From Acidimicrobiales bacterium (GTDB lineage: Bacteria; Actinomycetota; Acidimicrobiia; Acidimicrobiales; GCA-2861595): a stretch of 61,599 nt of DNA. Numbering within the stretch: position 1 is the first letter of the stretch; each line of letters begins with the position of its first letter. The stretch spans positions 321,970 through 383,568 of the forward strand of contig JAUJNQ010000003.1 in the NCBI GenBank assembly GCA_030448025.1. Reading direction: 5' to 3'. The translations under genes were made by a program, and so were the position numbers. The notes beneath the pieces are model-generated. The model was not told where the DNA came from and made no database searches. It saw only the letters and a list, made by a program, of their open reading frames with translations. This document shows, one piece after another, positions 52,853 to 61,434 of the stretch.

Positions 52853-53527
52853 TTACTTGCCCAGGCGCCCTTCGGCGAGGTCCTCGGCCATGGCCCAACC
52901 GAACGCGATGAGCGAGTCGGCGCGGACGCGGTCGAGCCCGGAGAAGAGGGCAACCACATCGGGGTCGTGGTCGTCGGGCTTGAGGGCCTCATGGTCGAGG
53001 ACGCCGCAGGCGTTGCCGTCGCCCTTCACCACGAAGGCGCGATCCTCGATGCGACCCTCGGCGCCGAAGCGCTTGGCCAGCCGACGGCCCCAGGCCCGCT
53101 CCTCGCCGCTGGCCTTGTGACCGGGCCGGGGGACGATGTCCTGCAGGCCTTTGAAGGCCAGGAAGCCGGCGGGGTCGATGAGCCGGGTGCCGACCAGCAC
53201 GTCCTCGTCGGGGAACGCCAGGAGCGCTCGGCGGTACTCGTCGGCCATGAGGTGCTTGAGCACCGACTCGCGCTTGGCGCCGCGCCGGACCGAGGCCAGG
53301 CCCACCAGGAGGCAGGGCGTGCCCCCGATCCGCTCCAGAGTGCAGAACGAGAAGCCACACAGCTTCCCGTTGTCGCGCACTTGGGTGATGAGCACCCACT
53401 CTTCACGTTGCTTGGACAGGAGCCCTACGTCGTAGTTGGCGGGCCCGTCAGCGCAGATGTCGGCCATCTCGCCGAGCTCGGCGTCACTCAGCGCCGTGCA
53501 GTCCTTGGTCTCGACCTCAGTCGCCAT
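52853..53527 (-). CDS. Conserved actinobacterial hypothetical protein (possible GNAT fold)
   Basis: 224 residues. Conserved-looking blocks are YDVGLLSKQREEWVLITQVR, GFSFCTLERIGGTPCLLVGL, FPDEDVLVGTRLIDPAGFLA, VPRPGHKASGEERAWGRRLA and FVVKGDGNACGVLDHEALKP. The alternating strands and the RIGGTPCLLVGLASV strand could fit a GNAT-like acyltransferase fold, but the acetyl-CoA loop is not clear. Directly downstream of dnaE on the same strand (12-bp gap), so probably cotranscribed. Function unknown. Confidence 0.75.
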   Translation of the reverse strand: MATEVETKDCTALSDAELGEMADICADGPANYDVGLLSKQREEWVLITQVRDNGKLCGFSFCTLERIGGTPCLLVGLASVRRGAKRESVLKHLMADEYRRALLAFPDEDVLVGTRLIDPAGFLAFKGLQDIVPRPGHKASGEERAWGRRLAKRFGAEGRIEDRAFVVKGDGNACGVLDHEALKPDDHDPDVVALFSGLDRVRADSLIAFGWAMAEDLAEGRLGK

Positions 53528-53539
53528 GAGAACCAGAGA

Positions 53540-56500
53540 TTAGTCGCTCAGGCAGCCGGCTCCCAAGAGAGCCTTGAGCTCGCCGTGCAAACCGTTGCTC
53601 ACGTCCACACCGAAATGGTCGGGCAGACGGATGGTCCTGGAGCCCAGGTTCAAGAGGACCGCGCTGTCTCCGGGATGCTCGGCCAGCACCGCCTTCAGCC
53701 TGTCCACGAGCCCCTGGCTGAGCCCTCCCGGGGGGAGCGTGATCCGTACCTGGCGCGCCCCGACCCGCAGGTCGGGACACTTGACCTCGAGGCAGGTGAG
53801 CTTGGGCTGGTCCTCGCGACCATCGAGGCGGGCCTTCACACACGCCACCGCGTCGGGGGCAAGGACGTGGCCGTACTCCTGCATGACGCGGGGGAAGACC
53901 CACACCTCGATGGACGACGCCAAGTCCTCGAGCTGGAAGGTGGCCATGAGGTCGCCCTTCTTCGTGTAGCGACGGGCCACGTTGGTGATCACGCCCCCGA
54001 CCCAGCGCACGTCTCCGTCGCCAAGGTCGCGCATCTCGGCGATGGTGCTCTCCGTGTGGCGCCGCAACACGGCTTCCACACCGATCAGAGGATGGTCGGA
54101 GAGGTACAGGCCGAGCATCTCCTTCTCGAAGGCCAGCTTCTGGGCCTTGTCAAACTCGACGTTGGGCACAGGGATGCGACTCTCCTCTGAACCGGCCGAG
54201 GAAGCTCCGCTTCCGAGGACGTCAGAGAACAGCTCGAACTGACCTTCCGACTCCCGCCTTCGCCGGGCCAGCGTACGGTCGACGATCTGCTCGAACACCT
54301 GGCACAGGCCTTGGCGCGGGTGGCCCAGTGAGTCGAAGGCACCGGCTTTGACCAGTGACTCGATGGAGCGCTTGTTGAGCACCAGCGGGTCGACCCTGTC
54401 GCAGAAGTCATGGAAGTCTGCGAACGGACCGTTGGCCTCTCGCTCCACGACGACCCGTTCCACAAGACCCTCGCCCACATTTCGCACGGCGGACATTCCG
54501 AAGGGGATGCGGCCCTCCCGTGCCGCGAAGTCCGAGCTCGACAGGTTGACGTCGGGCACCAGCACCTCGGTGCCGAGTGACCGGCACTCGGCCAGGTACA
54601 CCGCCGTCTTGTCCTTGTCGTCCTTCACCGAGGTGAGCAGGGCGGCCATGTACTCCACCCCGTGGTTGGCCTTGAGCCAGGCCGTCTGGTAGGCGATGAA
54701 TCCGTAGGCGTAGGCATGTGCCTTCGGGAAGGCGTAGTCGGCGAAGGGCTCGATCATGTCGAAGAGCTTGGTGCCGAGGCCGGCGCCGTAGCCCTTGGCC
54801 TCACACCCCTCCACGAACTTGACCCTCTCCTTGGCGATGAGGGCGCGGACCTTCTTGGCGCACGCCTTCCGGAGGTTGTCGGCCTCCTCCAGGGAGTACC
54901 CGGCGAAGCGCTGGGCGACCCGCATCACCTGCTCCTGGTAGATCATGAGCCCCTGGGTGTCGGCCAGCAGCTTCTCCAGCTCCGGGTGCAGGCACTGGAT
55001 CGGCTTGCGGCCGTTCTTTCGGTCGGCGTAGTCGTTGTGCATGTTCGACGCCATGGGCCCGGGGCGATACAACGCCACCAGGGCGGCCACGTCGTCGAAC
55101 GTGGTGGGTGCCAGGGAGCGCATGAGGGCCCGCATGGCGCCGCCCTCCAGCTGGAACACCCCGACGGAGCGGCCCTGGCGCAACTTCTCGAAGGTGGGCT
55201 CGTCGTCGAGGGGGATGGTGTCGATGTCGGGGCGCGCCCCGGTGGACTCCTCCACCAGGTCGAGGGCCCGCTCGATGACGCTCAGGTTGCGCAGGCCGAG
55301 GAAGTCCATCTTCAGCAGGCCCAGCTCCTCCACGCCGTGCATCTCGTACTGGGTGACGATGGGAGCGTTGGCCGGGTCGCCGCCGGCCTCGGGCTTGCGC
55401 TGGATCGGCAGGTGCTCGGTGAGGGGCTGCTCGGTGATGACAACGGCGGCGGCGTGGATGCCGTCCTGGCGGCGCAGCCCCTCCAGGCCCTTGGCCACGT
55501 CGATCACCTTGCGGGCGTCGGGGTCGGTGGCGTACATGTCCCGCAGCCCCCCGGCCATCTTGAAGCCGTCGGGGTGGGCCGGGTCTGCCTCGAGGCAGGC
55601 GCGCAGTGGCGTGTCGCGGCCCATGATGAGGGCGGGCATGGCCTTGGCCACCTTGTCGCCCACTGCATACGGGTAGCCGAGGACACGGGCCGCGTCTCGC
55701 ACCGCGGCCCGGGCCTTGATGGTGGAGAAGGTGACGACCTGGGCCACGTGGTCCCAGCCGTAGCGCTCGGCGGCGTAGCGGATCATCTCGCCGCGGTGGC
55801 GCTCGTCGAAGTCCATGTCGATGTCGGGCATCCCCTTGCGGCCCGCGTTGTAGAAGCGTTCGAAGATCAGGTCGTGGGCGAGGGGGTCGAGGTCGACGAT
55901 GCGCAGGCAGTAGGCCACGCAGCACCCTGCCGCCGAGCCCCGGCCCGGGCCGACTCGGATGCCGGTCTCCCGGGCGTGGCGGATGAGGTCCCAGACGACG
56001 AGGAAGTAGGCCGAGAAGCCCATGTCGACGATGACGCTGAGCTCGGCCTGGAGGCGACGGGTGACGGTCTCTGGCAGGGAGTCGCCGTAGCGCCGGCGGG
56101 CGCCTTCGAAGGTGAGGTGGTGGAGGTAGGCGGGCTCCGAGGAGAAACCGGCCGGGAGCGGGAAATGGGGCAGCCTCGGTTTGCCGAACTCGATCTCGAC
56201 CCGGCAACGCTCGGCGATCGAGAGTGTGCTGTCACACGCCTCGGGGTAGTCGGCGAACAGCGATCGCATCTCCGCCGCCGACTTCAGGTAATGCTGGTCG
56301 CCCTCGAAGCGGAAGCGCTTCTCGTCGGCCAGGGTGGCGCCGGTCTGCACGCAGAGGAGGGCGTCGTGGGCGACGGCGTCCTCCTGCTTCGGGTAGTGGC
56401 TGTCGTTGGTGGCCAGCAGCGGCGCGCCCAGCCGGGAGGCGATGTCGATGAGCTGAGGGTTGGTCTTGCGCTGCTTGTCGAGGCCGTGGTCCTGCAGCTC

Positions 56501-57061
56501 CACGAACATCCGGTCTCGGCCGAAGATGTCCTGCAGCCGCCCGGCGAGGGCAGAGGCCTGCTCCAGATCGCCTCGGAGCAACGCCTGGAGCACCACACTG
56601 CCCAGGCATCCGGTGGTGGCGATCACACCCTCCTGGTGGCGCGCCAGCAGCTCCCAGTCGACCCTGGGCTTGTGGTAATAGCCCTCCAGGTAGGCGGCAC
56701 TGGAGAGCTTCATGAGGTTGCCGTAGCCCCGGTCATTCTCGGCCAGCAGCGTGAGGTGGTAGTAGAGCTTCTCGTCGCCCTCACCGCTCCCGCCGGTGTC
56801 ATCGATGCGGCCCCGCCTCACCGGGCGCTCGTGGCGGCTGTTGGCGGCCATGTAGATCTCGGTCCCGATGATGGGGTTGATCCCCTGCGCCCGGCACTCC
56901 TTGTAGAAGTCGAGGACCCCGTACATGTTGCCGTGGTCGGTGATGGCGATGGCAGGCTGGCCGTCGGCAACGGCGGCGGACACCACGTCCTTCACCCGTG
57001 CGGCACCATCGAGCATGGAGAACTCGGTGTGCACGTGCAGGTGGGCAAACGAAGCGCTCAC
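53540..57061 (-). CDS. dnaE: DNA polymerase III alpha subunit
   Basis: 1173 residues, the usual DnaE1 length, from GTG 57061 with GGAGG just upstream. The PHP domain begins FAHLHVHTEFSMLDG with ITDHGNMYGV, retaining the metal ligands that give proofreading activity in actinobacterial DnaE1. The polymerase core has VGPGRGSAAGCCVAYCLRI and catalytic PDIDMDFDERHRGE (412-425), then QDGIHAAAVVI, QLEGGAMRALMRSL and YRPGPMASNMHNDYADRKNG. The C-terminal helix-hairpin-helix and OB domain (VRWVGGVITNVARRYTKKGD) are complete. This is the replicative polymerase. Confidence 0.98.
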   Translation of the reverse strand: MSASFAHLHVHTEFSMLDGAARVKDVVSAAVADGQPAIAITDHGNMYGVLDFYKECRAQGINPIIGTEIYMAANSRHERPVRRGRIDDTGGSGEGDEKLYYHLTLLAENDRGYGNLMKLSSAAYLEGYYHKPRVDWELLARHQEGVIATTGCLGSVVLQALLRGDLEQASALAGRLQDIFGRDRMFVELQDHGLDKQRKTNPQLIDIASRLGAPLLATNDSHYPKQEDAVAHDALLCVQTGATLADEKRFRFEGDQHYLKSAAEMRSLFADYPEACDSTLSIAERCRVEIEFGKPRLPHFPLPAGFSSEPAYLHHLTFEGARRRYGDSLPETVTRRLQAELSVIVDMGFSAYFLVVWDLIRHARETGIRVGPGRGSAAGCCVAYCLRIVDLDPLAHDLIFERFYNAGRKGMPDIDMDFDERHRGEMIRYAAERYGWDHVAQVVTFSTIKARAAVRDAARVLGYPYAVGDKVAKAMPALIMGRDTPLRACLEADPAHPDGFKMAGGLRDMYATDPDARKVIDVAKGLEGLRRQDGIHAAAVVITEQPLTEHLPIQRKPEAGGDPANAPIVTQYEMHGVEELGLLKMDFLGLRNLSVIERALDLVEESTGARPDIDTIPLDDEPTFEKLRQGRSVGVFQLEGGAMRALMRSLAPTTFDDVAALVALYRPGPMASNMHNDYADRKNGRKPIQCLHPELEKLLADTQGLMIYQEQVMRVAQRFAGYSLEEADNLRKACAKKVRALIAKERVKFVEGCEAKGYGAGLGTKLFDMIEPFADYAFPKAHAYAYGFIAYQTAWLKANHGVEYMAALLTSVKDDKDKTAVYLAECRSLGTEVLVPDVNLSSSDFAAREGRIPFGMSAVRNVGEGLVERVVVEREANGPFADFHDFCDRVDPLVLNKRSIESLVKAGAFDSLGHPRQGLCQVFEQIVDRTLARRRRESEGQFELFSDVLGSGASSAGSEESRIPVPNVEFDKAQKLAFEKEMLGLYLSDHPLIGVEAVLRRHTESTIAEMRDLGDGDVRWVGGVITNVARRYTKKGDLMATFQLEDLASSIEVWVFPRVMQEYGHVLAPDAVACVKARLDGREDQPKLTCLEVKCPDLRVGARQVRITLPPGGLSQGLVDRLKAVLAEHPGDSAVLLNLGSRTIRLPDHFGVDVSNGLHGELKALLGAGCLSD

Positions 57062-57252
57062 GCCTCCGCCTTCAACGTCGGCGAACCCACTCCTGTCCCC
57101 ACTGCTGCTACACCTCGCCTGCTACCACTTGCCCACCCCTGGTCGCCCTGCGTGTGCTGCGTCTGCCTGCTCCTGGCAGGGACTACACCGCTGTCATTCA
57201 GCGAGGCTAGTTGCAGGGGACGGGGAGGGAAAGCCCTTGCGCCGGCGGCGGT

Positions 57253-57954
57253 CTACGCCTTGGCCGTGGCGTAGACCACTAGGTTCTCGTCGTAGGACCG
57301 GCTCGAGCGGTCGAATCGGCCTGAGCAGGTGACGAGCCTGAGCGTCGGGCGCTCGGTCGGCCCGTAGACCTGGTCGGTGGGGAAGTTGGCCTTGGCGTAG
57401 TTGCCCGAGCGCTCGACGGTGTACACCACGGTCCTCCCATCGGTCCTCTGCACGCTCACCTCGTCCCCCGGCTCGAGCTCACGCAACCGGAAGAACACCG
57501 CCGGCGCCCGCCGGGAGTCCACGTGACCCGCCAGCACGGCCGGTCCCGGCTCTCCGGGTGAGACTCCCCCGGACCACCAGCCGACCCGTTCGAAACGGGT
57601 AGGAACGTCGAGCTCCCCGTTCGGACGCAAGCCGAGGGGGTCCACGCCGGCGCGGACCGTGATGGCGGGGATCTCGAGCCGGACCGGCGGTGCGTACCTT
57701 GACACCTCCGGCGCGGTCAGTGGCGGAGGCAGGGCGGGAAGCGAAGCAGCGCCGGACACCTCGTCGTCACCGCCGAACTGGCCGGTGGCTCCCGCCGGTC
57801 CACGCAAGGAGACGGCACTGGTCACCCCTGCCACGAGCAGGAGGACTACGCCGGCGGCGGCGGCGGGGACACCCCACCAGCCCGGCGCACGGGACGGGCC
57901 GGCGGGCGACGGACCCGAACCGGCGCCGAAGGGCTGGTGGGAACGGTGATCCAT
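57253..57954 (-). CDS. Class F-like sortase
   Basis: 233 residues from ATG 57954, giving one membrane anchor (AAAGVVLLLVAGVTSAVSL) and an extracellular catalytic domain. An in-frame GTG at 58092 would add a second hydrophobic helix and put the catalytic domain inside, so I prefer the shorter form. The catalytic His is in AVLAGHVDSRRAPAVFFRL, the Cys in LRLVTCSGRFDRSSRSY, which also carries the Arg. LEIPAITVRAGVDPLGLRPN is typical of actinobacterial class E/F sortases. The gene follows a surface lipoprotein gene, its possible substrate. Confidence 0.88.
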   Translation of the reverse strand: MDHRSHQPFGAGSGPSPAGPSRAPGWWGVPAAAAGVVLLLVAGVTSAVSLRGPAGATGQFGGDDEVSGAASLPALPPPLTAPEVSRYAPPVRLEIPAITVRAGVDPLGLRPNGELDVPTRFERVGWWSGGVSPGEPGPAVLAGHVDSRRAPAVFFRLRELEPGDEVSVQRTDGRTVVYTVERSGNYAKANFPTDQVYGPTERPTLRLVTCSGRFDRSSRSYDENLVVYATAKA

Positions 57955-58131
57955 ACCCACCGGTCGTGCGTTGACGGGCTGTGCCGCAGAGGCTGCGCTC
58001 TGCCGGCGAGCGACAGCACCGAACAAAGTGGTGAGGAGGAGCAGTGCCAGCCCGCCGGCGGCGGCGGGAACCCGACTACCAGCCCGGCGCACGGCACGGG
58101 CTGGTAGCTCGGGGACCCATCCGGTATCGAG
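57955..58131 (-). repeat. Partial duplication of the sortase membrane-anchor DNA
   Basis: The segment around 58052-58092 resembles 57851-57892: both contain the 17-mer ACCAGCCCGGCGCACGG (57876-57892 and 58076-58092, exactly 200 bp apart) and a GCCGGCGGCGGCGG run. In translation they give VPAAAGGLALLLL and VPAAAAGVVLLLV. It looks like a local duplication of the anchor, now largely upstream of the preferred start. Confidence 0.6.
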
Positions 58132-59598
58132 TCAGCTCGACGAGGAGCGGGAGCTCCGGCGAGCCCCGGCGGCCCCTGCGGCGGCGAGCACCACGGCAAC
58201 CGACGCCAAGACCAGAGGAAGGATCGGCACCGAGCCGCTGCCGGAGGTCCCGCCCCCACCGGTCGCGACCCCGCCAGAGGGGGTCCCGGACGGTGCCGGC
58301 GACGCAGGGGCTGCGCTGGAGGGTGCCGGGCCGGAGGAGGCCGTCTGGACGCTGGGCTCGGTCTCGCTGGCGGCGATGCGCACCGTACCGAGCGGGATGC
58401 CCTGCTTGAAGATCGAGACCCCGAAGGTCTGGTTGAGGGCGTCGGCGGCGGCGGTGGACAGCTTGGCCACGGTGCCTTCGAGCTTGGTCACGCCGCCGTC
58501 ACTGCTCATCTTGACGTTGGTGCCGTCGAGGTCGAGGAGCTGCACGCCCTTCCCGCCGACGGTGGCGGTGAGGGTGGACGAGCCGGGGTTGACGATGAAG
58601 TCAGTGGCGGTGAGCGACTTGCCCCCGGCCTTGAACGTCAGGCCGCCGGAGTGGCTGAACGTTCCCCGGATGAAGGGGCTCTGGTCCTGGGGGTAGACGG
58701 AGACGTAACCCTCGGTGATGGGGAAGCTCACCGTGGTGGTGGACCCGTTCATGGAGGCCGTGGCCGGCTCCACCGGGCTCACGCTCACCTTGTTCTGCTG
58801 GAGCACCGCGGCCGTGCTCGGATCGAGGTCGACGTTGGTGCTGACGCCCTTCAGATCCTGGAGCTGGGCCTGGGGGGCGCCGCCCGGTCCTGCGGTGCCG
58901 GTGGCGGCGATGCGCACCGTGCCGAGCGGGATGCCCTGCTTGAAGATCGAGACCCCGAAGGTCTGGTTGAGGGCGTCGGCGGCGGCGGTGGACAGCTTGG
59001 CCACGGTGCCTTCGAGCTTGGTCACGCCGCCGTCACTGCTCATCTTGACGTTGGTGCCGTCGAGGTCGAGGAGCTGCACGCCCTTCCCGCCGACGGTGGC
59101 GGTGAGGGTGGACGAGCCGGGGTTGACGATGAAGTCAGTGGCGGTGAGCGACTTGCCCCCGGCCTTGAACGTCATGCCGCCGGAGTGGCTGAACGTTCCC
59201 CGGATGAAGGGCGTCTCGCTCTTGGGGTAGACGGCGACGTAGCCCTCGGTGATGGGGAAGCTCACCGTGGTGGTGGAGCCGTTCATGGAGGCCGTGGCCG
59301 GCTCCACCGGGGTGACGGTGACCTTGTTCTGCTGCAGTACGGCGGCCGTGCTCGGGTCGAGGTCGACGCTGGTGCTTACCCCCTTGAGCTGCACGAACTC
59401 CGCCTCCGGCGCCCCCGCCGCGGCGCCCGCCTGGGCAGGGGCCTGGGAGCTGTCGTCCGAAGCGCTGTCGTCGGATCCGTCACCGCACGCGGTCATGACC
59501 AAGCTGAGCGCGGCGAAGGCGACCAGGGCAGTGCGGAAGCCAAGGCTCCGTCGAGCCTGGCCAGCCGGGGACTTCATTGCATCGGTTTCGGTGTGCAT
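58132..59598 (-). CDS. Surface lipoprotein with two near-identical beta domains
   Basis: 488 residues. A signal with lipobox LVMTACG is followed by two copies of a beta-rich domain of about 165 residues (each LKGVSTxVDLDPSTAAVLQQ ... GTFSHSGG-x-TFKAGGKSL ... ATVGGKGVQLLDLDG ... FGVSIFKQGIPLGTVRIAA). A Ser/Pro/Gly linker, a hydrophobic helix (ILPLVLASVAVVLAAAGAAG) and an Arg/Ser tail follow, resembling a cell-wall sorting signal but without LPxTG or LAxTG. The domain is not one I can name. The sortase gene follows on the same strand. Two anchors in one protein are unusual. Confidence 0.8.
   Translation of the reverse strand: MHTETDAMKSPAGQARRSLGFRTALVAFAALSLVMTACGDGSDDSASDDSSQAPAQAGAAAGAPEAEFVQLKGVSTSVDLDPSTAAVLQQNKVTVTPVEPATASMNGSTTTVSFPITEGYVAVYPKSETPFIRGTFSHSGGMTFKAGGKSLTATDFIVNPGSSTLTATVGGKGVQLLDLDGTNVKMSSDGGVTKLEGTVAKLSTAAADALNQTFGVSIFKQGIPLGTVRIAATGTAGPGGAPQAQLQDLKGVSTNVDLDPSTAAVLQQNKVSVSPVEPATASMNGSTTTVSFPITEGYVSVYPQDQSPFIRGTFSHSGGLTFKAGGKSLTATDFIVNPGSSTLTATVGGKGVQLLDLDGTNVKMSSDGGVTKLEGTVAKLSTAAADALNQTFGVSIFKQGIPLGTVRIAASETEPSVQTASSGPAPSSAAPASPAPSGTPSGGVATGGGGTSGSGSVPILPLVLASVAVVLAAAGAAGARRSSRSSSS
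58374..58857. repeat. Direct repeat, copy 2 of 484 bp
   Basis: It matches 58908-59391 at an offset of exactly 534 bp with few differences (for example GTCAGGCC versus GTCATGCC near 58640/59174). It encodes the second domain of the surface lipoprotein. The near identity of synonymous positions means a recent duplication or ongoing gene conversion. Confidence 0.92.
58908..59391. repeat. Direct repeat, copy 1 of 484 bp
   Basis: The first-domain copy of the repeat described for 58374-58857. The 50-bp linker between the copies encodes a Gly/Pro/Ala spacer. Confidence 0.92.
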
Positions 59599-59813
59599 TC
59601 TCCTTCTACGGAGGCAGGCACGCCCCCGGATCGAAGCGACTGCTACACCATGCAGGCCAGGACGGCGACCTTCCTCGCCGGCGGCATGGGCAGATCGCCC
59701 TTGTGGAACGATCCTGCGTAGCTCTGGTTGCTCTGGAGGAGCTCGTCGGTGACGCTCATGGCTGCGACTTCATTTGGATCGACTGTGATGGATCGACGGT
59801 GAACAGGTGCTGG

Positions 59814-60323
59814 CTACAGGTAACCGGCGGGGCGCCCCAGGTCGGCCTCGGGGGCCGCCGGCAGGCCCCGGTGCATCTCCTCCAGCTGAGCCCGCGCCGC
59901 CATCTGCTGGGCGAAGAGCGCGGCCTGGATGCCGTGGAAGAGCCCCTCGAGCCAACCGACCAACTGGGCCTGGGCGATGCGCAGCTCACTCTCCGAAGGC
60001 GTCGACGCTTCCCTGAAGGGCAGGGTCACCCGGCACAACTCGTCTCGAAGCTCGGAGGACAGAACGCCGGCGAGCTCCACGATGGAGCTGTCGTAGATGT
60101 CCCGGAGGCGCTGGCGGCTGGCCTCGTCCAGAGGGGCCTGGCGCACCTCCTCCAGCAGCTGCTTTGTCATCGACCCGATCCGCATGACGCGCGCCGGCCG
60201 CTCGATGCTCTCGTCGGGTTCGGGCTTGGCCTGGTGCGCAGGGACCGGCCCGGTCATCAGCTCCGGTTGGGCGGACGTCACCTCGGGGTCGGCCACCTCC
60301 CCATAGTTGCCCACTTCAGCCAC
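59814..60323 (-). CDS. bpa: Bacterial proteasome activator
   Basis: 169 residues. Helical core typical of Bpa/PafE: PARVMRIGSMTKQLLEEVRQ, LDEASRQRLRDIYDSSIVEL, SSELRDELCRVTLPF and AQLVGWLEGLFHGIQAALFA. The C-terminus AGYL ends with the HbYX-like Tyr-x that docks into the 20S proteasome alpha ring (GQYL in mycobacteria). It forms a dodecameric ring that feeds unfolded proteins to the proteasome without ATP. Its ATG overlaps the end of the phosphatase-fold gene by 8 bp. Confidence 0.95.
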   Translation of the reverse strand: MAEVGNYGEVADPEVTSAQPELMTGPVPAHQAKPEPDESIERPARVMRIGSMTKQLLEEVRQAPLDEASRQRLRDIYDSSIVELAGVLSSELRDELCRVTLPFREASTPSESELRIAQAQLVGWLEGLFHGIQAALFAQQMAARAQLEEMHRGLPAAPEADLGRPAGYL

Positions 60324-61434
60324 CGGCGGGGTCCAGGGCCAGCAGCGGGACCCACGCCTCGGCCGGCGTGAGCGAACCGTGACGGCACACCATGCGGGCC
60401 TCGCCGGCGTCTGAGGGGTCGTGGAAGGCCACCGGCTCGAACGGGATCAGAGCCACGTCCCCCAGCCGGCGCTCGATCTCCGGCGCAGGCGAGCCCCCGA
60501 GCCAGCCCTCCTCCACCAGCTCGTCGCGGCTTCGCACCCATGCCAGGTGTTCGAACCGGCCCCTCGCGTCCTCGAGCACGCCCCTGGCGGCGCCGGGGCG
60601 GGCGTGCAGCCACCGGAAGCGCCCCTCGCCCGAGAGGAGCTCCACGCCCCCCATCAGCTCGTCGTCCAGCTCCACGATGGAGCCGCCAACCTGCACCTGT
60701 CCGTGGTCGGAGGTCACCACCAGCACCGCGCCCGGCGGAAGGGCGTCAGCCAGGTCGGCCACCAGGCGGTCGGTGAAGACCAGCTCGGCGTCGTAGTGCT
60801 CGCCGAACCCTCGTTCGTGGGCCACCTTGTCGACGCCGTCGTAGTAGGCGTACACGAACGGCTCGCCCTGCCCGAGGAGGTGGCGCACCTCCACCGCCAA
60901 AGCCGACGCCACGCGCCATCCGTGCATCCGGACGCCGGCCAGGTGGGCGGCGGTGAAGCCGGTCGTGGCGAACTCCGCCCTGGTGACCACCGGTGCTCCG
61001 GAGTTGGCGAAGGCCACGTGCGTCTGGAACTTCTCCGGCGGCACGGCCTCCCGGGCGTCGCCCCGGTTGGTGGTCCAGCGCAGCACGTTCATGACCTCAC
61101 CCCGCGCCACCTGGACCCGGTAGCCGACCACACCATGGACGGCGGGGGCCAGCCCCGTGGTCAGCGACGTGAGGGCGGTGGCAGTGGTGGTCGGCGCCAC
61201 CGAAGTGATGCGGCTGCCGACCATGGCGTGCAGCGTCGGGGCCAGACGCGGCCGCTGCCGGAGTTGGTCCCATCCCAGCCCGTCGAGCACCAACAGCACG
61301 ACCTGGCGAGCCGTCGCCGCCGGCTCGGGGAGCCATTCCGGCATCGACTCGGGCGGGTCCAGCAGGGCCGACACGACCGACGTCAGGCACCCTCCCCCGT
61401 AGTCGGGAAGGACGGGCTGCAGGGTCGGCGCCAT
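60316..61434 (-). CDS. Type I phosphodiesterase / alkaline-phosphatase-fold hydrolase
   Basis: 372 residues from ATG 61434 (GTG 61446 is possible). The nucleophile region is VVLLVLDGLGWDQLRQRPRL with SVAPTTTATALTSLTTGLAP (nucleophile Thr), later metal sites in YYDGVDKVAHERGFGEHYDA and VVTSDHGQVQVG, and His in CRHGSLTPAE. This is the nucleotide pyrophosphatase/phosphodiesterase type of the alkaline phosphatase superfamily; substrate unknown. Cotranscribed with bpa. Confidence 0.9.
   Translation of the reverse strand: MAPTLQPVLPDYGGGCLTSVVSALLDPPESMPEWLPEPAATARQVVLLVLDGLGWDQLRQRPRLAPTLHAMVGSRITSVAPTTTATALTSLTTGLAPAVHGVVGYRVQVARGEVMNVLRWTTNRGDAREAVPPEKFQTHVAFANSGAPVVTRAEFATTGFTAAHLAGVRMHGWRVASALAVEVRHLLGQGEPFVYAYYDGVDKVAHERGFGEHYDAELVFTDRLVADLADALPPGAVLVVTSDHGQVQVGGSIVELDDELMGGVELLSGEGRFRWLHARPGAARGVLEDARGRFEHLAWVRSRDELVEEGWLGGSPAPEIERRLGDVALIPFEPVAFHDPSDAGEARMVCRHGSLTPAEAWVPLLALDPAGG

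Noticed and set aside
54662-57274. An 870-codon plus-strand open frame opposite dnaE
   Set aside because: It is the antisense of dnaE; Val/Gly/His-rich composition is the usual shadow of a GC-rich gene.
57253-58092. Sortase start at GTG 58092
   Set aside because: It would add a second membrane helix and place the catalytic domain in the cytoplasm; the upstream segment looks like a duplicated anchor.
58132-59598. HtaA haem-binding or fasciclin domain in the surface lipoprotein
   Set aside because: The repeat length and beta pattern are suggestive, but I see no conserved motif that fixes either family.
59599-59813. Riboswitch upstream of the surface lipoprotein gene
   Set aside because: Nothing in the 215 bp matches a riboswitch core that I can recognise.
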